This document shows positions 41,314 to 49,950 of a DNA stretch of 64,000 nucleotides, in pieces. Under the pieces are notes generated by a model, which worked only from the letters and a program-made list of their open reading frames with translations, was not told the origin of the DNA and did no database searches. This stretch comes from Paracoccus denitrificans (GTDB taxonomy: Bacteria > Pseudomonadota > Alphaproteobacteria > Rhodobacterales > Rhodobacteraceae), in assembly GCA_005768755.1 (NCBI GenBank), contig VAFL01000009.1, positions 1-64,000 of the forward strand, read 5' to 3'. Both the position numbers and the translations under genes were made by a program. How positions within the stretch are numbered: the first letter of the stretch is position 1; each line of letters begins with the position of its first letter.

Positions 41314-42237
41314 TCAGAATTCGAATGGCGCGGCGGTGATGCGCCGGCCCAGTGTAAAGGCGTCAGCAACCAGCACCATCGGCGCAAGGTCCACGTCCGA
41401 GCCGCCCTTGCGGACCAGTTCGGCCATGCGCGCGTAAAGCGCCGGGTATTCGCCCGCGATGTCATCCGCGCCGCCAGCAGCTTCGCCGTCGATTTCCAGC
41501 AGGTTGCCGCCCATGCGCAGCGCAAGCCGGCCCCGGTCGGTCTCAAGCTCGATATCCCAGGTCTGCGGGCCTTCCTGCCGGAAGTCGAAATCGGCAGAGA
41601 TGCCGTTTGCGAAATCCAGCCGCGCGGCGATGGGGGCCTCGCGGTTTTCGGGGATGTCCAGTTCGGCGCTGTGGATGCGCAGCGGTTCGGGCAGGATTTC
41701 GGTTGCGATTGACAGCGCGTTGATGCCGGGATCGAAGACGCCCATTCCGCCCACTGCGAAGATCCAGTCCTGACCGGGATGCCATTTGCGCACATCCTCG
41801 CGCCAGGTGATGCGGCCGCCATGGACGGTCGCGCCGGCCAGCCATTGCTTCGCCTGCGCCACGGCGCGGGCCATGCGCGAATGCCATGTCGCGAAGATCG
41901 TGACCCCGGCATCGCGGGCCATGGCGTCAAGGATATGCACCTCGGCCAGGGTAGCGCCGGGCGGCTTTTCCAGCATCAGGTGCCGGCCCGCCGCCAGCAC
42001 CGCGCGTGCCACGTCGAAACGCGGCACCGGCGGCAGGCACAGGCTGACCGTGCCGATATCGGGCCGCGCGGCCAGCATGTCGGCAATATCAGTGAAGCTT
42101 TCGACGCCATCGACCGATCCATTCCGGCTGACGGTCGCCGCCAGTTCCCAATCCGGGCTGTCGGCTAGCGCCGGCACATGCTGATCGAGGGCGATCTTGC
42201 CGATGCCCACAAGCGCGATTTTTGCCGGACCCACCAT
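41314..42237 (-). CDS. Sugar 1-dehydrogenase, Gfo/Idh/MocA family (D-galactose/L-arabinose type)
   Basis: A 307-residue oxidoreductase with the N-terminal Rossmann segment IALVGIGKIALDQHVPAL, the family motif EKPPGATLAE (catalytic Lys region) and ITWREDVRKWHPGQDWIFAVGGMGVFDPGINALSI. This last stretch is typical of the galactose/arabinose 1-dehydrogenases of non-phosphorylative pathways. It makes an aldonolactone for the SMP-30 lactonase. The start ATG lies inside the stop region of the dehydratase gene (42237), coupling the two. Galactose versus arabinose cannot be decided by eye. Confidence 0.82.
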   Translation of the reverse strand: MVGPAKIALVGIGKIALDQHVPALADSPDWELAATVSRNGSVDGVESFTDIADMLAARPDIGTVSLCLPPVPRFDVARAVLAAGRHLMLEKPPGATLAEVHILDAMARDAGVTIFATWHSRMARAVAQAKQWLAGATVHGGRITWREDVRKWHPGQDWIFAVGGMGVFDPGINALSIATEILPEPLRIHSAELDIPENREAPIAARLDFANGISADFDFRQEGPQTWDIELETDRGRLALRMGGNLLEIDGEAAGGADDIAGEYPALYARMAELVRKGGSDVDLAPMVLVADAFTLGRRITAAPFEF

Positions 42238-43982
42238 CAGTGGCTGTCCTTTCCCACCGGATTGCCCCGGCACCCCTGAAGGAAATCCAGATCGGCACCG
42301 GTATCGGCACCCATGACATGCTGCTGATGCAGCCAGGCATAGCCGCTTTCTGGGCGCTCGTGGCTTGGCCGCCAGTCGGCCAGCCGCGCGGCCAGTTCGG
42401 CATCGCTGATATCCAGATGCAGGCGCCGGTTCGGCACGTCCAGTTCGATCATGTCGCCGTCTCGGACCACCGCCAAGGGCCCGCCCGCCGCCGCCTCGGG
42501 CGAGGTGTGCAGCACGACCGTCCCGTAAGCCGTGCCGGACATGCGCGCGTCCGAGATCCGGACCATGTCGGTGATGCCCTTCTTCAGCACCTTGGGCGGC
42601 AGCCCCATATTGCCGACCTCGGACATGCCGGGATAGCCTTTCGGACCGCAATTCTTCAGCACCATCACGCAGGTCTCGTCGATATCCAGTGCCTCGTCAT
42701 TGATGCGGGCCTTGTAATCGTCGATATCTTCAAACACGACGGCGCGTCCGCGATGGCTCAGCAGATGTTCCGACGCGGCCGAGGGCTTCAGCACCGCGCC
42801 ATTTGGCGCAAGGTTGCCGCGCAGCACGGCGATACCGCCGTGATCAGTCAGGGCCTTGTCCAGCGGCAGGATCACGTCGTCATTATGGTTGATGACGTCC
42901 TTGACCTCGTCCCAGATGGTCTGACCGCTGACGGTCAGCGCATCCTTGTGCAACTGCCCGCCTTCGCCAAGGCGTTTCAGCACCACGGGCAGGCCGCCGG
43001 CATAGAAGAACTCTTCCATCAGATACTTGCCCGAGGGCATCAGGTTCACGATCGTCGCCACCTCGCGCCCGCAGCGGTCCCAGTCATCCAGCGTCACGTC
43101 GACGCCCACGCGCCCCGCAAGCGCCAGCAGGTGAATGACGGCATTGGTCGATCCACCAATCGCGCCATTGGTGCGGATCGCGTTTTCAAAGGCCTGCTTG
43201 GTCAGGATGTCGGATGGCTTCAGATCGTCCTTGACCATCTGCACGATGCGCCGCCCGGAAAGCTGCGCCATGACCCGGCGGCGACTGTCCACGGCGGGGA
43301 TCGCGGCATTGCCTGACAGCGCCATGCCAAGCGCCTCGGCCATGCTGGCCATGGTCGATGCCGTGCCCATGGTGTTGCAGGTGCCGGACGACCGGCTCAT
43401 CGACTGCTCGGCCTCCAGAAAGTCGTCCTGCGTCATCTCACCCGCCTTCACGGCCTCGGAGAACTTCCACAGATGCGTGCCCGAGCCGACACGTTCGCCC
43501 CGGAAATAGCCGTTCAGCATCGGGCCGCCGGTCACGACGATCGACGGAATATCGGTCGAAGCCGCCGCCATCAGCAGGCTGGGCGTGGTCTTGTCGCAGC
43601 CGACGAGCAGAACCGCACCGTCAATGGGCTGGCCGCGCATCTGTTCCTCGATCGAAAGCGCGGCGAGGTTGCGAAACATCATCGCGGTCGGGCGGAAGGT
43701 GTTTTCACTTGCCGAAAAGACCGGCACCTCGACCGGGAAGCCCCCGGCCTCCCACACACCGGCCTTCACCTTTTCGGACAGTTCGCGCAGATGGCCGTTG
43801 CACGGCGTCAGGTCGGACCAGGTATTCAGGATGCCGATGATCGGGCGGCCGTCGAACAGATCATGCGGATAGCCTTGGTTCTTCATCCAGCCGCGATGAT
43901 AGATCGTGTCGCGCGAATTGCCGCCATACCATTCCTGGCTGCGCAGTTTCCGGGGCCATTGGGCGGGTTTGAACGTCATCAT
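42237..43982 (-). CDS. Sugar-acid dehydratase, IlvD/Edd family
   Basis: A 581-residue dehydratase of the IlvD/Edd family, in the arabinonate/galactonate/xylonate dehydratase subgroup (LRSQEWYGGNSRDTIYHRGWMKNQGYPHD is typical of that subgroup). Fe-S cluster Cys are seen in LLVGCDKTTPS and SGTCNTMGTAST. It would turn the aldonate into a 2-keto-3-deoxy acid. Neighbouring GguC and the sugar dehydrogenase fit the same oxidative pathway. Confidence 0.87.
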   Translation of the reverse strand: MMTFKPAQWPRKLRSQEWYGGNSRDTIYHRGWMKNQGYPHDLFDGRPIIGILNTWSDLTPCNGHLRELSEKVKAGVWEAGGFPVEVPVFSASENTFRPTAMMFRNLAALSIEEQMRGQPIDGAVLLVGCDKTTPSLLMAAASTDIPSIVVTGGPMLNGYFRGERVGSGTHLWKFSEAVKAGEMTQDDFLEAEQSMSRSSGTCNTMGTASTMASMAEALGMALSGNAAIPAVDSRRRVMAQLSGRRIVQMVKDDLKPSDILTKQAFENAIRTNGAIGGSTNAVIHLLALAGRVGVDVTLDDWDRCGREVATIVNLMPSGKYLMEEFFYAGGLPVVLKRLGEGGQLHKDALTVSGQTIWDEVKDVINHNDDVILPLDKALTDHGGIAVLRGNLAPNGAVLKPSAASEHLLSHRGRAVVFEDIDDYKARINDEALDIDETCVMVLKNCGPKGYPGMSEVGNMGLPPKVLKKGITDMVRISDARMSGTAYGTVVLHTSPEAAAGGPLAVVRDGDMIELDVPNRRLHLDISDAELAARLADWRPSHERPESGYAWLHQQHVMGADTGADLDFLQGCRGNPVGKDSH

Positions 43983-43987
43983 GGCCC

Positions 43988-44977
43988 TCAGAGTGATGCG
44001 ACAGCGACCGGGGCCGCGTCGTCGGATTGCTGGGTCAGCGGATTGCGCAGCGGCAGCCCGAAGGCATCGCAGGCGATTTCGAATTCGTCTCCCGCGCGCG
44101 TGGTGACGCCATCCGCGAATGACAGGGTGGCGGTGCCGAAGAAATGCACATGCACGTCGCCCGGCTGGCGGAACAGCTCATACTTGAAGTGATGGTGTTC
44201 CAGATTGGACAGGCTGTGGGACATGTTCGCCTCGCCCGACAGGAACGGCTTTTCCCAGATCACCGCGCCGTCGCGGATGACACGGCTGGTGCCTTCGACA
44301 TGGTCGGGCAGGGCACCCACCAGCATCTCGGGACCGAAACTGGCCGGGCGCAGCTTGGAATGCGCGAGCCACAGATAGTTGCCGCGTTCGGTCACGTGAT
44401 CCGAGAATTCATTCCCGAGCGCGAAGCCCAGCCGGAAGGGCGTGCCGTCGGGGCCGATGACATACAGTCCCGCGATCTCGGGTTCCTCCCCCGCGTCGAG
44501 CGCGAAGCCCGGGCTGGCAAGGGGGCCGCCGGGGGCGACGGCGGCAAAGCCGTTGCCCTTGTAGAACCATTCGGGCTGCGCGCCGATCTGCCCGGTGCCG
44601 GGCTTGCCGCCTTCGACCCCCATGCGGAACATCTTCATGCTGTCGGTCAGATCGGCCGGGTCAGCCTTCTGGTGCATGCTGTTGCGTGTCGAGGCTGAAC
44701 CCAGATGCGTCAACCCGGTGCCGGTCAGGTGCAGATGCGCAGGATCCGCGTGATCGACGGGCAGCAGCATCCGGCCCTCGGCCAGTGCGGCGGCCAGATC
44801 GACCGCGTCACCCTTCCCGCGCGAGGCGATTTCATCGGCCAATCCGCGCCCTGCGGCAATGGCGGACAGCGCCAGTTCGCGCGTGCTTGATGCGCCGGGG
44901 ACCAGATGGGCGGCATCGCCGTTGCGGACAGCGACCGCGCGCGTTCCATCGGCAAGGGTAAGCTGTGACAGAAACAT
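43988..44977 (-). CDS. gguC: GguC/AraD1-family protein (FAH superfamily)
   Basis: A 329-residue member of the fumarylacetoacetate-hydrolase-like GguC/AraD1 family: LTGTGLTHLGSASTRNSMH, FRMGVEGGKPGTGQIGAQPEWFYKG, GFALGNEFSDHVTERGNYLWLAHSKLRP and GDVHVHFFGTATLSF. In Agrobacterium it lies with gguAB and chvE; it is thought to act on a 2-keto-3-deoxy sugar acid, though the reaction is not settled. Placed between the dehydratase and the permease gene, exactly where a keto-deoxy acid enzyme would be needed. Confidence 0.85.
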   Translation of the reverse strand: MFLSQLTLADGTRAVAVRNGDAAHLVPGASSTRELALSAIAAGRGLADEIASRGKGDAVDLAAALAEGRMLLPVDHADPAHLHLTGTGLTHLGSASTRNSMHQKADPADLTDSMKMFRMGVEGGKPGTGQIGAQPEWFYKGNGFAAVAPGGPLASPGFALDAGEEPEIAGLYVIGPDGTPFRLGFALGNEFSDHVTERGNYLWLAHSKLRPASFGPEMLVGALPDHVEGTSRVIRDGAVIWEKPFLSGEANMSHSLSNLEHHHFKYELFRQPGDVHVHFFGTATLSFADGVTTRAGDEFEIACDAFGLPLRNPLTQQSDDAAPVAVASL

Positions 44978-44980
44978 CGC

Positions 44981-46171
44981 TCAGGCTTCCTTGTTCTTGT
45001 TGTAGACGTCGAAGAAGACAGCGGCCAGCAACACCAACCCCTTGATGACCTGCTGATAGTCGATGCCGATGCCCATGATCGACATGCCGTTGTTCATCAC
45101 ACCCATGATGAAGGCGCCGACCACCGCGCCCACGATCTTGCCCGATCCCCCGGCCATCGAGGCCCCGCCGATGAAGACGGCGGCGATGACATCCAGCTCC
45201 ACCGCGAAGCCGGCCTTGGGCGTCGCCGTGTTCAGCCGCGCCGCGTAGACCAGCCCGCCAAGTGCGGCCAGAAAGCCCATGTTCACGAAGGTGAGGAAGG
45301 TCAGCCGCTCGGTCCTGATGCCCGACAGCTTCGCCGCCTTGGCATTGCCGCCGACCGCATAGACGCGCCGGCCAAGCGTCGTGCGCTCGGTGATGAAGAC
45401 ATAGATGACGGTCAGTACCACCATCGACAGCATCACATTGGGCAGGCCCCGGAACCAGGCCAGCTTCCAGGTCACGAACAGCAGTGCCGCCGCGACGATG
45501 GCATTGCGGACGATGAACAGGCCCATCGGCTCGTCCTCGATCCCGTAGCGGCTGTTGCGGGCGCGCGTCCGCAGGCCCAGCCAGATCAGGATCAGCACCG
45601 TCGCCACGCCAACCAGCATGGCCAGCATGTTCGGCTTGTCGGCCCCGAACGGGTCAGGGATGAAGCCATTGGCCAGCGACTGGAAGCTGGCCGGGAACGG
45701 GCCGACGGACTGACCGGCCAGCAGCCAGAGCGACAATCCGCGAAAGACAAGCATCCCCGCCAGCGTCACGATGAAGGACGGGATCTTCCAATAGGCGACG
45801 AAATAGCCCTGCGCAGCCCCGATCGCGGCGCCGCAGGCAAGGCTGGCGATGACCGCCAGGATGACCGGCACGTCCCATTGCACGATCATCACCGCCGCGA
45901 AGGCCCCGACGAAGCCCATGACCGAGCCGACCGAAAGGTCGATATGCCCCGCCACGATGACCATCAGCATGCCAAGCGCCATGATGATGATGTAGCTGTT
46001 CTGCAGGAACAGGTTGGTGATGTTCACAGGCCGCAGCAGCACGCCACCCGTCACGATCTGGAAGAACGCCATGATCGCGATCAGGGCGAAAAGCAGCCCG
46101 TATTCGCGGATATGCTTGCCGATATAGGCACCGATGCCGATGCTCTGCCCGGATTTTTCGGTCTGCTCCAT
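44981..46171 (-). CDS. mmsB: Multiple-monosaccharide ABC transporter permease (MmsB/GguB)
   Basis: A 396-residue permease with extra spans relative to RbsC, typical of MmsB/GguB. Landmarks: NSYIIIMALGMLMVIVAGHIDLSVGSVMGF, WKIPSFIVTLAGMLVFRGLSLWLLAGQ, ERTTLGRRVYAVGGNAKAAKLSGI and a terminal NKNKEA. It makes the membrane channel for the ChvE system that imports glucose, galactose, arabinose and xylose in relatives. Confidence 0.9.
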   Translation of the reverse strand: MEQTEKSGQSIGIGAYIGKHIREYGLLFALIAIMAFFQIVTGGVLLRPVNITNLFLQNSYIIIMALGMLMVIVAGHIDLSVGSVMGFVGAFAAVMIVQWDVPVILAVIASLACGAAIGAAQGYFVAYWKIPSFIVTLAGMLVFRGLSLWLLAGQSVGPFPASFQSLANGFIPDPFGADKPNMLAMLVGVATVLILIWLGLRTRARNSRYGIEDEPMGLFIVRNAIVAAALLFVTWKLAWFRGLPNVMLSMVVLTVIYVFITERTTLGRRVYAVGGNAKAAKLSGIRTERLTFLTFVNMGFLAALGGLVYAARLNTATPKAGFAVELDVIAAVFIGGASMAGGSGKIVGAVVGAFIMGVMNNGMSIMGIGIDYQQVIKGLVLLAAVFFDVYNKNKEA

Positions 46172-46175
46172 TGCG

Positions 46176-47696
46176 CTACTCCCTGACGATCAGCGACATG
46201 ATGGCTTCCTGACTGGCCTGATCTGCCGTCAGTTCGCCAAGGAAACGGCCCTCGTTCATCACATGGATCCGGTCGCACATGCCCAGGAGTTCGGGCATCT
46301 CGGACGAGATCATGATGACGGCCTTTCCGGCGGCGCTCAGGTCGTTGATGATGCTGTAAATTTCATATTTCGCGCCGACATCGATGCCGCGCGTCGGCTC
46401 GTCCAGGATCAGCAGCTCCGGTTCGGTGAACAGCCATTTCGACAGCACCACCTTCTGCTGGTTCCCGCCCGACAGGTTAATCACCTTCTGAAACACTGAA
46501 GGCGTGCGGATGCGCAGCGCGCGGCGGTAATCCTCGGCCACCTCGGTTTCGCGGCTTTCGTCGATGACCCCGCGTTCAGACACGCCGGGCAGGTTCGCCA
46601 GCACCGTGTTGCGCCGGATGGTGTCTTCCAGGATCAGGCCAAGCGTCTTGCGATCCTCGGTCACATAGGCGAGGCCCGCCGCAATGGCGCGATCGACGGT
46701 CGAGACATCGACCGGCTTACCATGCATGAACACCTCGCCCGAGATATTGCGTCCGTAGGAGCGGCCGAAAAGGCTCATCGCCAGTTCGGTGCGGCCCGAG
46801 CCCATAAGCCCGGCGATCCCCACCACCTCACCGGCGCGGACCTGCATCGAGACGTCGCGGATCACCTGACGGTCGGCCTGTTCGGGGTGCCAGACATTCC
46901 AGTTCTTCAGTTCGAACACCACATCGCCCGAGCGGCGTTCGCGTTCGGGATAGCGATGCGCAATGTCGCGGCCGACCATGTCCCGGACAATGCGATCCTC
47001 GGTCAGGTCGCCGCCGCGCGCGTCGATGGTGGATATGGTCGCGCCGTCGCGGATCACGGTCACGCTGTCGGCGACCCGGCGCACCTCGTTCAGCTTGTGG
47101 CTGATGATGATCGAGGTGACGCCCTGCGATTTCAGTTCCAGCAGCAGATCCAGCAGCGCCTGGCTGTCGCTTTCCGACAGGGCCGCCGTGGGCTCGTCAA
47201 GGATCAGCAGGCGCACGTTCTTCGACAGCGCCTTGGCGATTTCGACCAGTTGCTGCTTGCCGACGCCAAGGCTTTCGACGCGGGTGCCGGGCGCCTCGCG
47301 CAGGCCCACCTTGGCCAGCAGGCCCTCTGTCAGCCGGAAGGTTTCCGGCCAGTCGATGACGCCGCTTTTCGCCCGTTCGTTGCCCAGAAAGATGTTCTCG
47401 GCGATGGACAGAAGCGGGACGAGCGCCAGTTCCTGATGGATGATGATGATGCCCCGGTCCTCGCTGTCGCGGATGGACCGGAACTCGGCAGTTGCGCCGT
47501 CATAGTGGATTTCGCCATCATAGCTGCCGGTCGGATAGACCCCTGACAGTACCTTCATCAGCGTCGATTTTCCGGCCCCGTTCTCGCCGCAGATCGCGTG
47601 GATCTCGCCCTCGCGGACCGACAGGCTGACATTGTCGAGCGCCTTGACGCCCGGAAATGTCTTGGTGATGTGGCGCATTTCCAGCAGTGCCGCCAT
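46176..47696 (-). CDS. mmsA: Multiple-monosaccharide ABC transporter ATPase (MmsA/GguA)
   Basis: A 506-residue double ABC ATPase: Walker A GENGAGKST, Walker B LLILDEPTAALSE in domain one; GLMGSGRTE, LSGGNQQKV and LLILDEPTRGID in domain two. MmsA/GguA-type stretches are MRHITKTFPGVKALDNVSL, SGVYPTGSYDGEIHYDG and LKNWNVWHPEQADRQVI. Lies 4 bp before the permease gene. Confidence 0.92.
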   Translation of the reverse strand: MAALLEMRHITKTFPGVKALDNVSLSVREGEIHAICGENGAGKSTLMKVLSGVYPTGSYDGEIHYDGATAEFRSIRDSEDRGIIIIHQELALVPLLSIAENIFLGNERAKSGVIDWPETFRLTEGLLAKVGLREAPGTRVESLGVGKQQLVEIAKALSKNVRLLILDEPTAALSESDSQALLDLLLELKSQGVTSIIISHKLNEVRRVADSVTVIRDGATISTIDARGGDLTEDRIVRDMVGRDIAHRYPERERRSGDVVFELKNWNVWHPEQADRQVIRDVSMQVRAGEVVGIAGLMGSGRTELAMSLFGRSYGRNISGEVFMHGKPVDVSTVDRAIAAGLAYVTEDRKTLGLILEDTIRRNTVLANLPGVSERGVIDESRETEVAEDYRRALRIRTPSVFQKVINLSGGNQQKVVLSKWLFTEPELLILDEPTRGIDVGAKYEIYSIINDLSAAGKAVIMISSEMPELLGMCDRIHVMNEGRFLGELTADQASQEAIMSLIVRE

Positions 47697-47702
47697 GCCG
47701 AT

Positions 47703-47723
47703 CCCCTTCCCCGAAGGAAAGGG
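47703..47723 (-). terminator. Stem-loop between chvE and mmsA
   Basis: On the minus strand this forms an ~8-bp CCCTTTCC stem with a TTCG tetraloop in the 61-bp chvE-mmsA gap. Another instance of a hairpin directly after a binding-protein gene, probably setting the receptor-to-ATPase ratio. Confidence 0.5.
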
Positions 47724-47757
47724 CCGCCCGGTCGCGCCGGACAGCCCCGTGTGGCGA

Positions 47758-48813
47758 TTACTCGACCTGGTCCTTGGTGTAGTAGCCCGAGCCGACCAGA
47801 ACCTCTTCCCAGTTCGACTTGTCCACGGCCACCGGCTCCAGCAGATAGGACGGCACGACCTTCACGCCGTTATCATAGGTTTCAGTGTCGTTGATTTCCG
47901 GCTCTTCGTCTTTCAGCATCGCGTTGACCATGCCAACCGTGACTTTCGCCAGTTCGCGGGTGTCCTTGAAGATGGTCGAATACTGCTCGTCCGCGAGGAT
48001 CGACTTGACCGACTGCACTTCGGCATCCTGGCCGGTGACGATGGGCATCGGCATGTCGCCCGAGCCGTAGCCCACGCCTTTCAGCGACGACAGAATGCCG
48101 ATCGACAGCCCGTCATAAGGCGAAAGCACCCCCTGCACCTGCTTGTCGGTATAGTTCGCCGACAGAAGGTTATCCATCCGCGCCTGCGCGACCGCGCCGT
48201 CCCACCGCAGGGTGCCGACGGTGTCCATGCCTTCCTGGCCGGACACGATTTCGATCGAACCGTCGTCGATCAGCGGCTGAAGCACCGACATCGCACCGTC
48301 ATAGAAGAAATAGGCGTTGTTGTCGTCCGGGCTGCCGCCGAACAGTTCGACATTCCACGGCTTCACGTCCGGAAAACGCTCTTTCAGGCCGGCAACCAGC
48401 GTATTGGCCTGTTCGACGCCCACCTTGAAGTTGTCGAAGGTGGCGTAATAGTCGACATCCGGCGTGTCGCGGATCAGGCGGTCATAGGCGATGACCTTGA
48501 TGTCCGCCGCCTTGGCATTCGCCAGCGCGTTCGACAGCGTGGTGCCGTCGATGGCTGCAATGACCAGCACGTCCACGCCCTTGGTGATCATGTTCTCGAC
48601 CTGGGCGAGCTGGTTCGGAATGTCATCCTCGGCATATTGCAGATCTGTCTCGTAGCCGGCTTCTTCGAATTGCTTGACCATGTTGTTGCCGTCGTCGATC
48701 CAGCGGGCCGAGGATTTCGTCGGCATCGAGATGCCCACGGTCTCGGCCCAAGCGCCGGACGCAATGGTGGATGCGCCGATGGCCAGCACGGCGAATGCGG
48801 TTCTGAACTTCAT
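47758..48813 (-). CDS. chvE: Multiple-monosaccharide-binding protein ChvE
   Basis: A 351-residue periplasmic receptor with a signal peptide ending at GAWA. ChvE wording is clear: VGISMPTKSSARWIDDGNNMVKQFEEAGY, YAEDDIPNQLAQVENMITKGVDVLVIAAIDGTTL, AYDRLIRDTPDVDYYATFDN, LFGGSPDDNNA and GQDAEVQSVKSI. Relatives bind D-galactose, D-glucose, L-arabinose and acidic sugars. The ATG at 48813 is preceded by GGGAGGAC; the longer frame to 48936 crosses the promoter region. First gene of the chvE operon, divergent from the LysR gene. Confidence 0.93.
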   Translation of the reverse strand: MKFRTAFAVLAIGASTIASGAWAETVGISMPTKSSARWIDDGNNMVKQFEEAGYETDLQYAEDDIPNQLAQVENMITKGVDVLVIAAIDGTTLSNALANAKAADIKVIAYDRLIRDTPDVDYYATFDNFKVGVEQANTLVAGLKERFPDVKPWNVELFGGSPDDNNAYFFYDGAMSVLQPLIDDGSIEIVSGQEGMDTVGTLRWDGAVAQARMDNLLSANYTDKQVQGVLSPYDGLSIGILSSLKGVGYGSGDMPMPIVTGQDAEVQSVKSILADEQYSTIFKDTRELAKVTVGMVNAMLKDEEPEINDTETYDNGVKVVPSYLLEPVAVDKSNWEEVLVGSGYYTKDQVE

Positions 48814-48948
48814 GTTGTCCTCCCTGCCGTGACCTTTCGGGTCACTTGATATGTTCCGGCAGCCCTCCCAGCCGGTGCGCAGGACGTTAACAAGCGCCAT
48901 GCATGATGGTAAAATGCAATTTCCAACAATCTTCATACCGGAACTGTT
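48814..48948. promoter_or_regulatory. chvE-gbpR divergent promoter region
   Basis: A 135-bp region between chvE and the GbpR-like LysR gene. It holds an interrupted palindrome CCATGCATGATGG at 48897-48909 next to an AT-rich stretch; this is a candidate LysR-type operator. No gene lies here. Confidence 0.4.
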
Positions 48949-49920
48949 ATGTCTAATCCCTTACCCCGGATGATGCTGAAGCCCAGCCAGTTGCGTCTGC
49001 TGCGCGCGATAGAGGATCACGGCAAACTGCAACTTGCCGCCGACGCCTGTGCGATCAGCCAGCCCGCCGCCTCGCGCATGCTGGCAGAAACGGAACGTCA
49101 GTTCGGCGCGCCGCTTTTCCTGCGTCTGCCGACGGGGATGGAGCCGACTGAAATGGGTCGCCAGGCGTTGCGCCATGCCCGCGCCATATTACGCGAACTG
49201 GATCACATGGGTCGGGACGCGGCCGCGCTTCGCGAGGGCCGGGCGGGCCCTCTGCATATCGGTGCCGTCACAGGACCGGCCGTGCGCTTTCTTGTCAGCG
49301 CCATCAGAGAGATCAAGCAGTCAGCACCGGGCGCCGATATCAGCGTGGATATCATGCCCTCTCGCGATCTTCTGGATCATCTTGTCGCGGGCGAGATGGA
49401 TTTCGTCATCGGCCGCATCCTGCCGCAATTCGACAGTCGCGATTTCGATATCGTTCCGCTCGACGACGAAAAGGTGCATTTCCTTGTCCGGGCCGGTCAC
49501 CCGCTGGCACGTGCGCCAACCGTCACCCTGACCGAAATCGCCGACGCCGAATGGATCATGCAACAACGCGGTTCGCCGATTCGTGAAGCGGCGCTTGGCG
49601 CCTTTGCCGAGGTCGGGCTGTCCGAGCCTGCGAACATCGTCAGCAGCCCCTCGCTTCTGTTCACCATCGCCTATCTGGCGCAGAGCGACGCGATCTCGCC
49701 CATATCGGACGAGGTGGCAGAGCTGCTGATCCGTCCGCCGATTCAGGCACAAATGGCGCGCTTGAAGGTCGGGCGCGACGTGCGCGTCTCACCCTATTTC
49801 CTGCTGAACCTGCGTCGCAGGCCGCTGACACCGCTGATGCTGCGCTTTCGCGAGGCGCTGCTGGCGCACGCGAATACCAGCCGTGGCTTCGTTTCGGGGG
49901 GCCCATCCGGCCCGGTTTAG
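48949..49920 (+). CDS. gbpR: LysR-family regulator, GbpR-like
   Basis: A 323-residue LTTR: helix-turn-helix in HGKLQLAADACAISQPAASRMLAETERQFG and effector domain with GAVTGPAVRFLVSAIREIK, MPSRDLLDHLVAGEMDFVIGR and ISPISDEVAELL. It reads like GbpR, the regulator divergent from chvE in Agrobacterium and Azospirillum, which activates chvE in response to galactose or arabinose. The divergent position supports the call. Confidence 0.83.
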   Translation: MSNPLPRMMLKPSQLRLLRAIEDHGKLQLAADACAISQPAASRMLAETERQFGAPLFLRLPTGMEPTEMGRQALRHARAILRELDHMGRDAAALREGRAGPLHIGAVTGPAVRFLVSAIREIKQSAPGADISVDIMPSRDLLDHLVAGEMDFVIGRILPQFDSRDFDIVPLDDEKVHFLVRAGHPLARAPTVTLTEIADAEWIMQQRGSPIREAALGAFAEVGLSEPANIVSSPSLLFTIAYLAQSDAISPISDEVAELLIRPPIQAQMARLKVGRDVRVSPYFLLNLRRRPLTPLMLRFREALLAHANTSRGFVSGGPSGPV

Positions 49921-49950
49921 GCCGTGTGAATGGGCCGCCCGTTGGACGGA

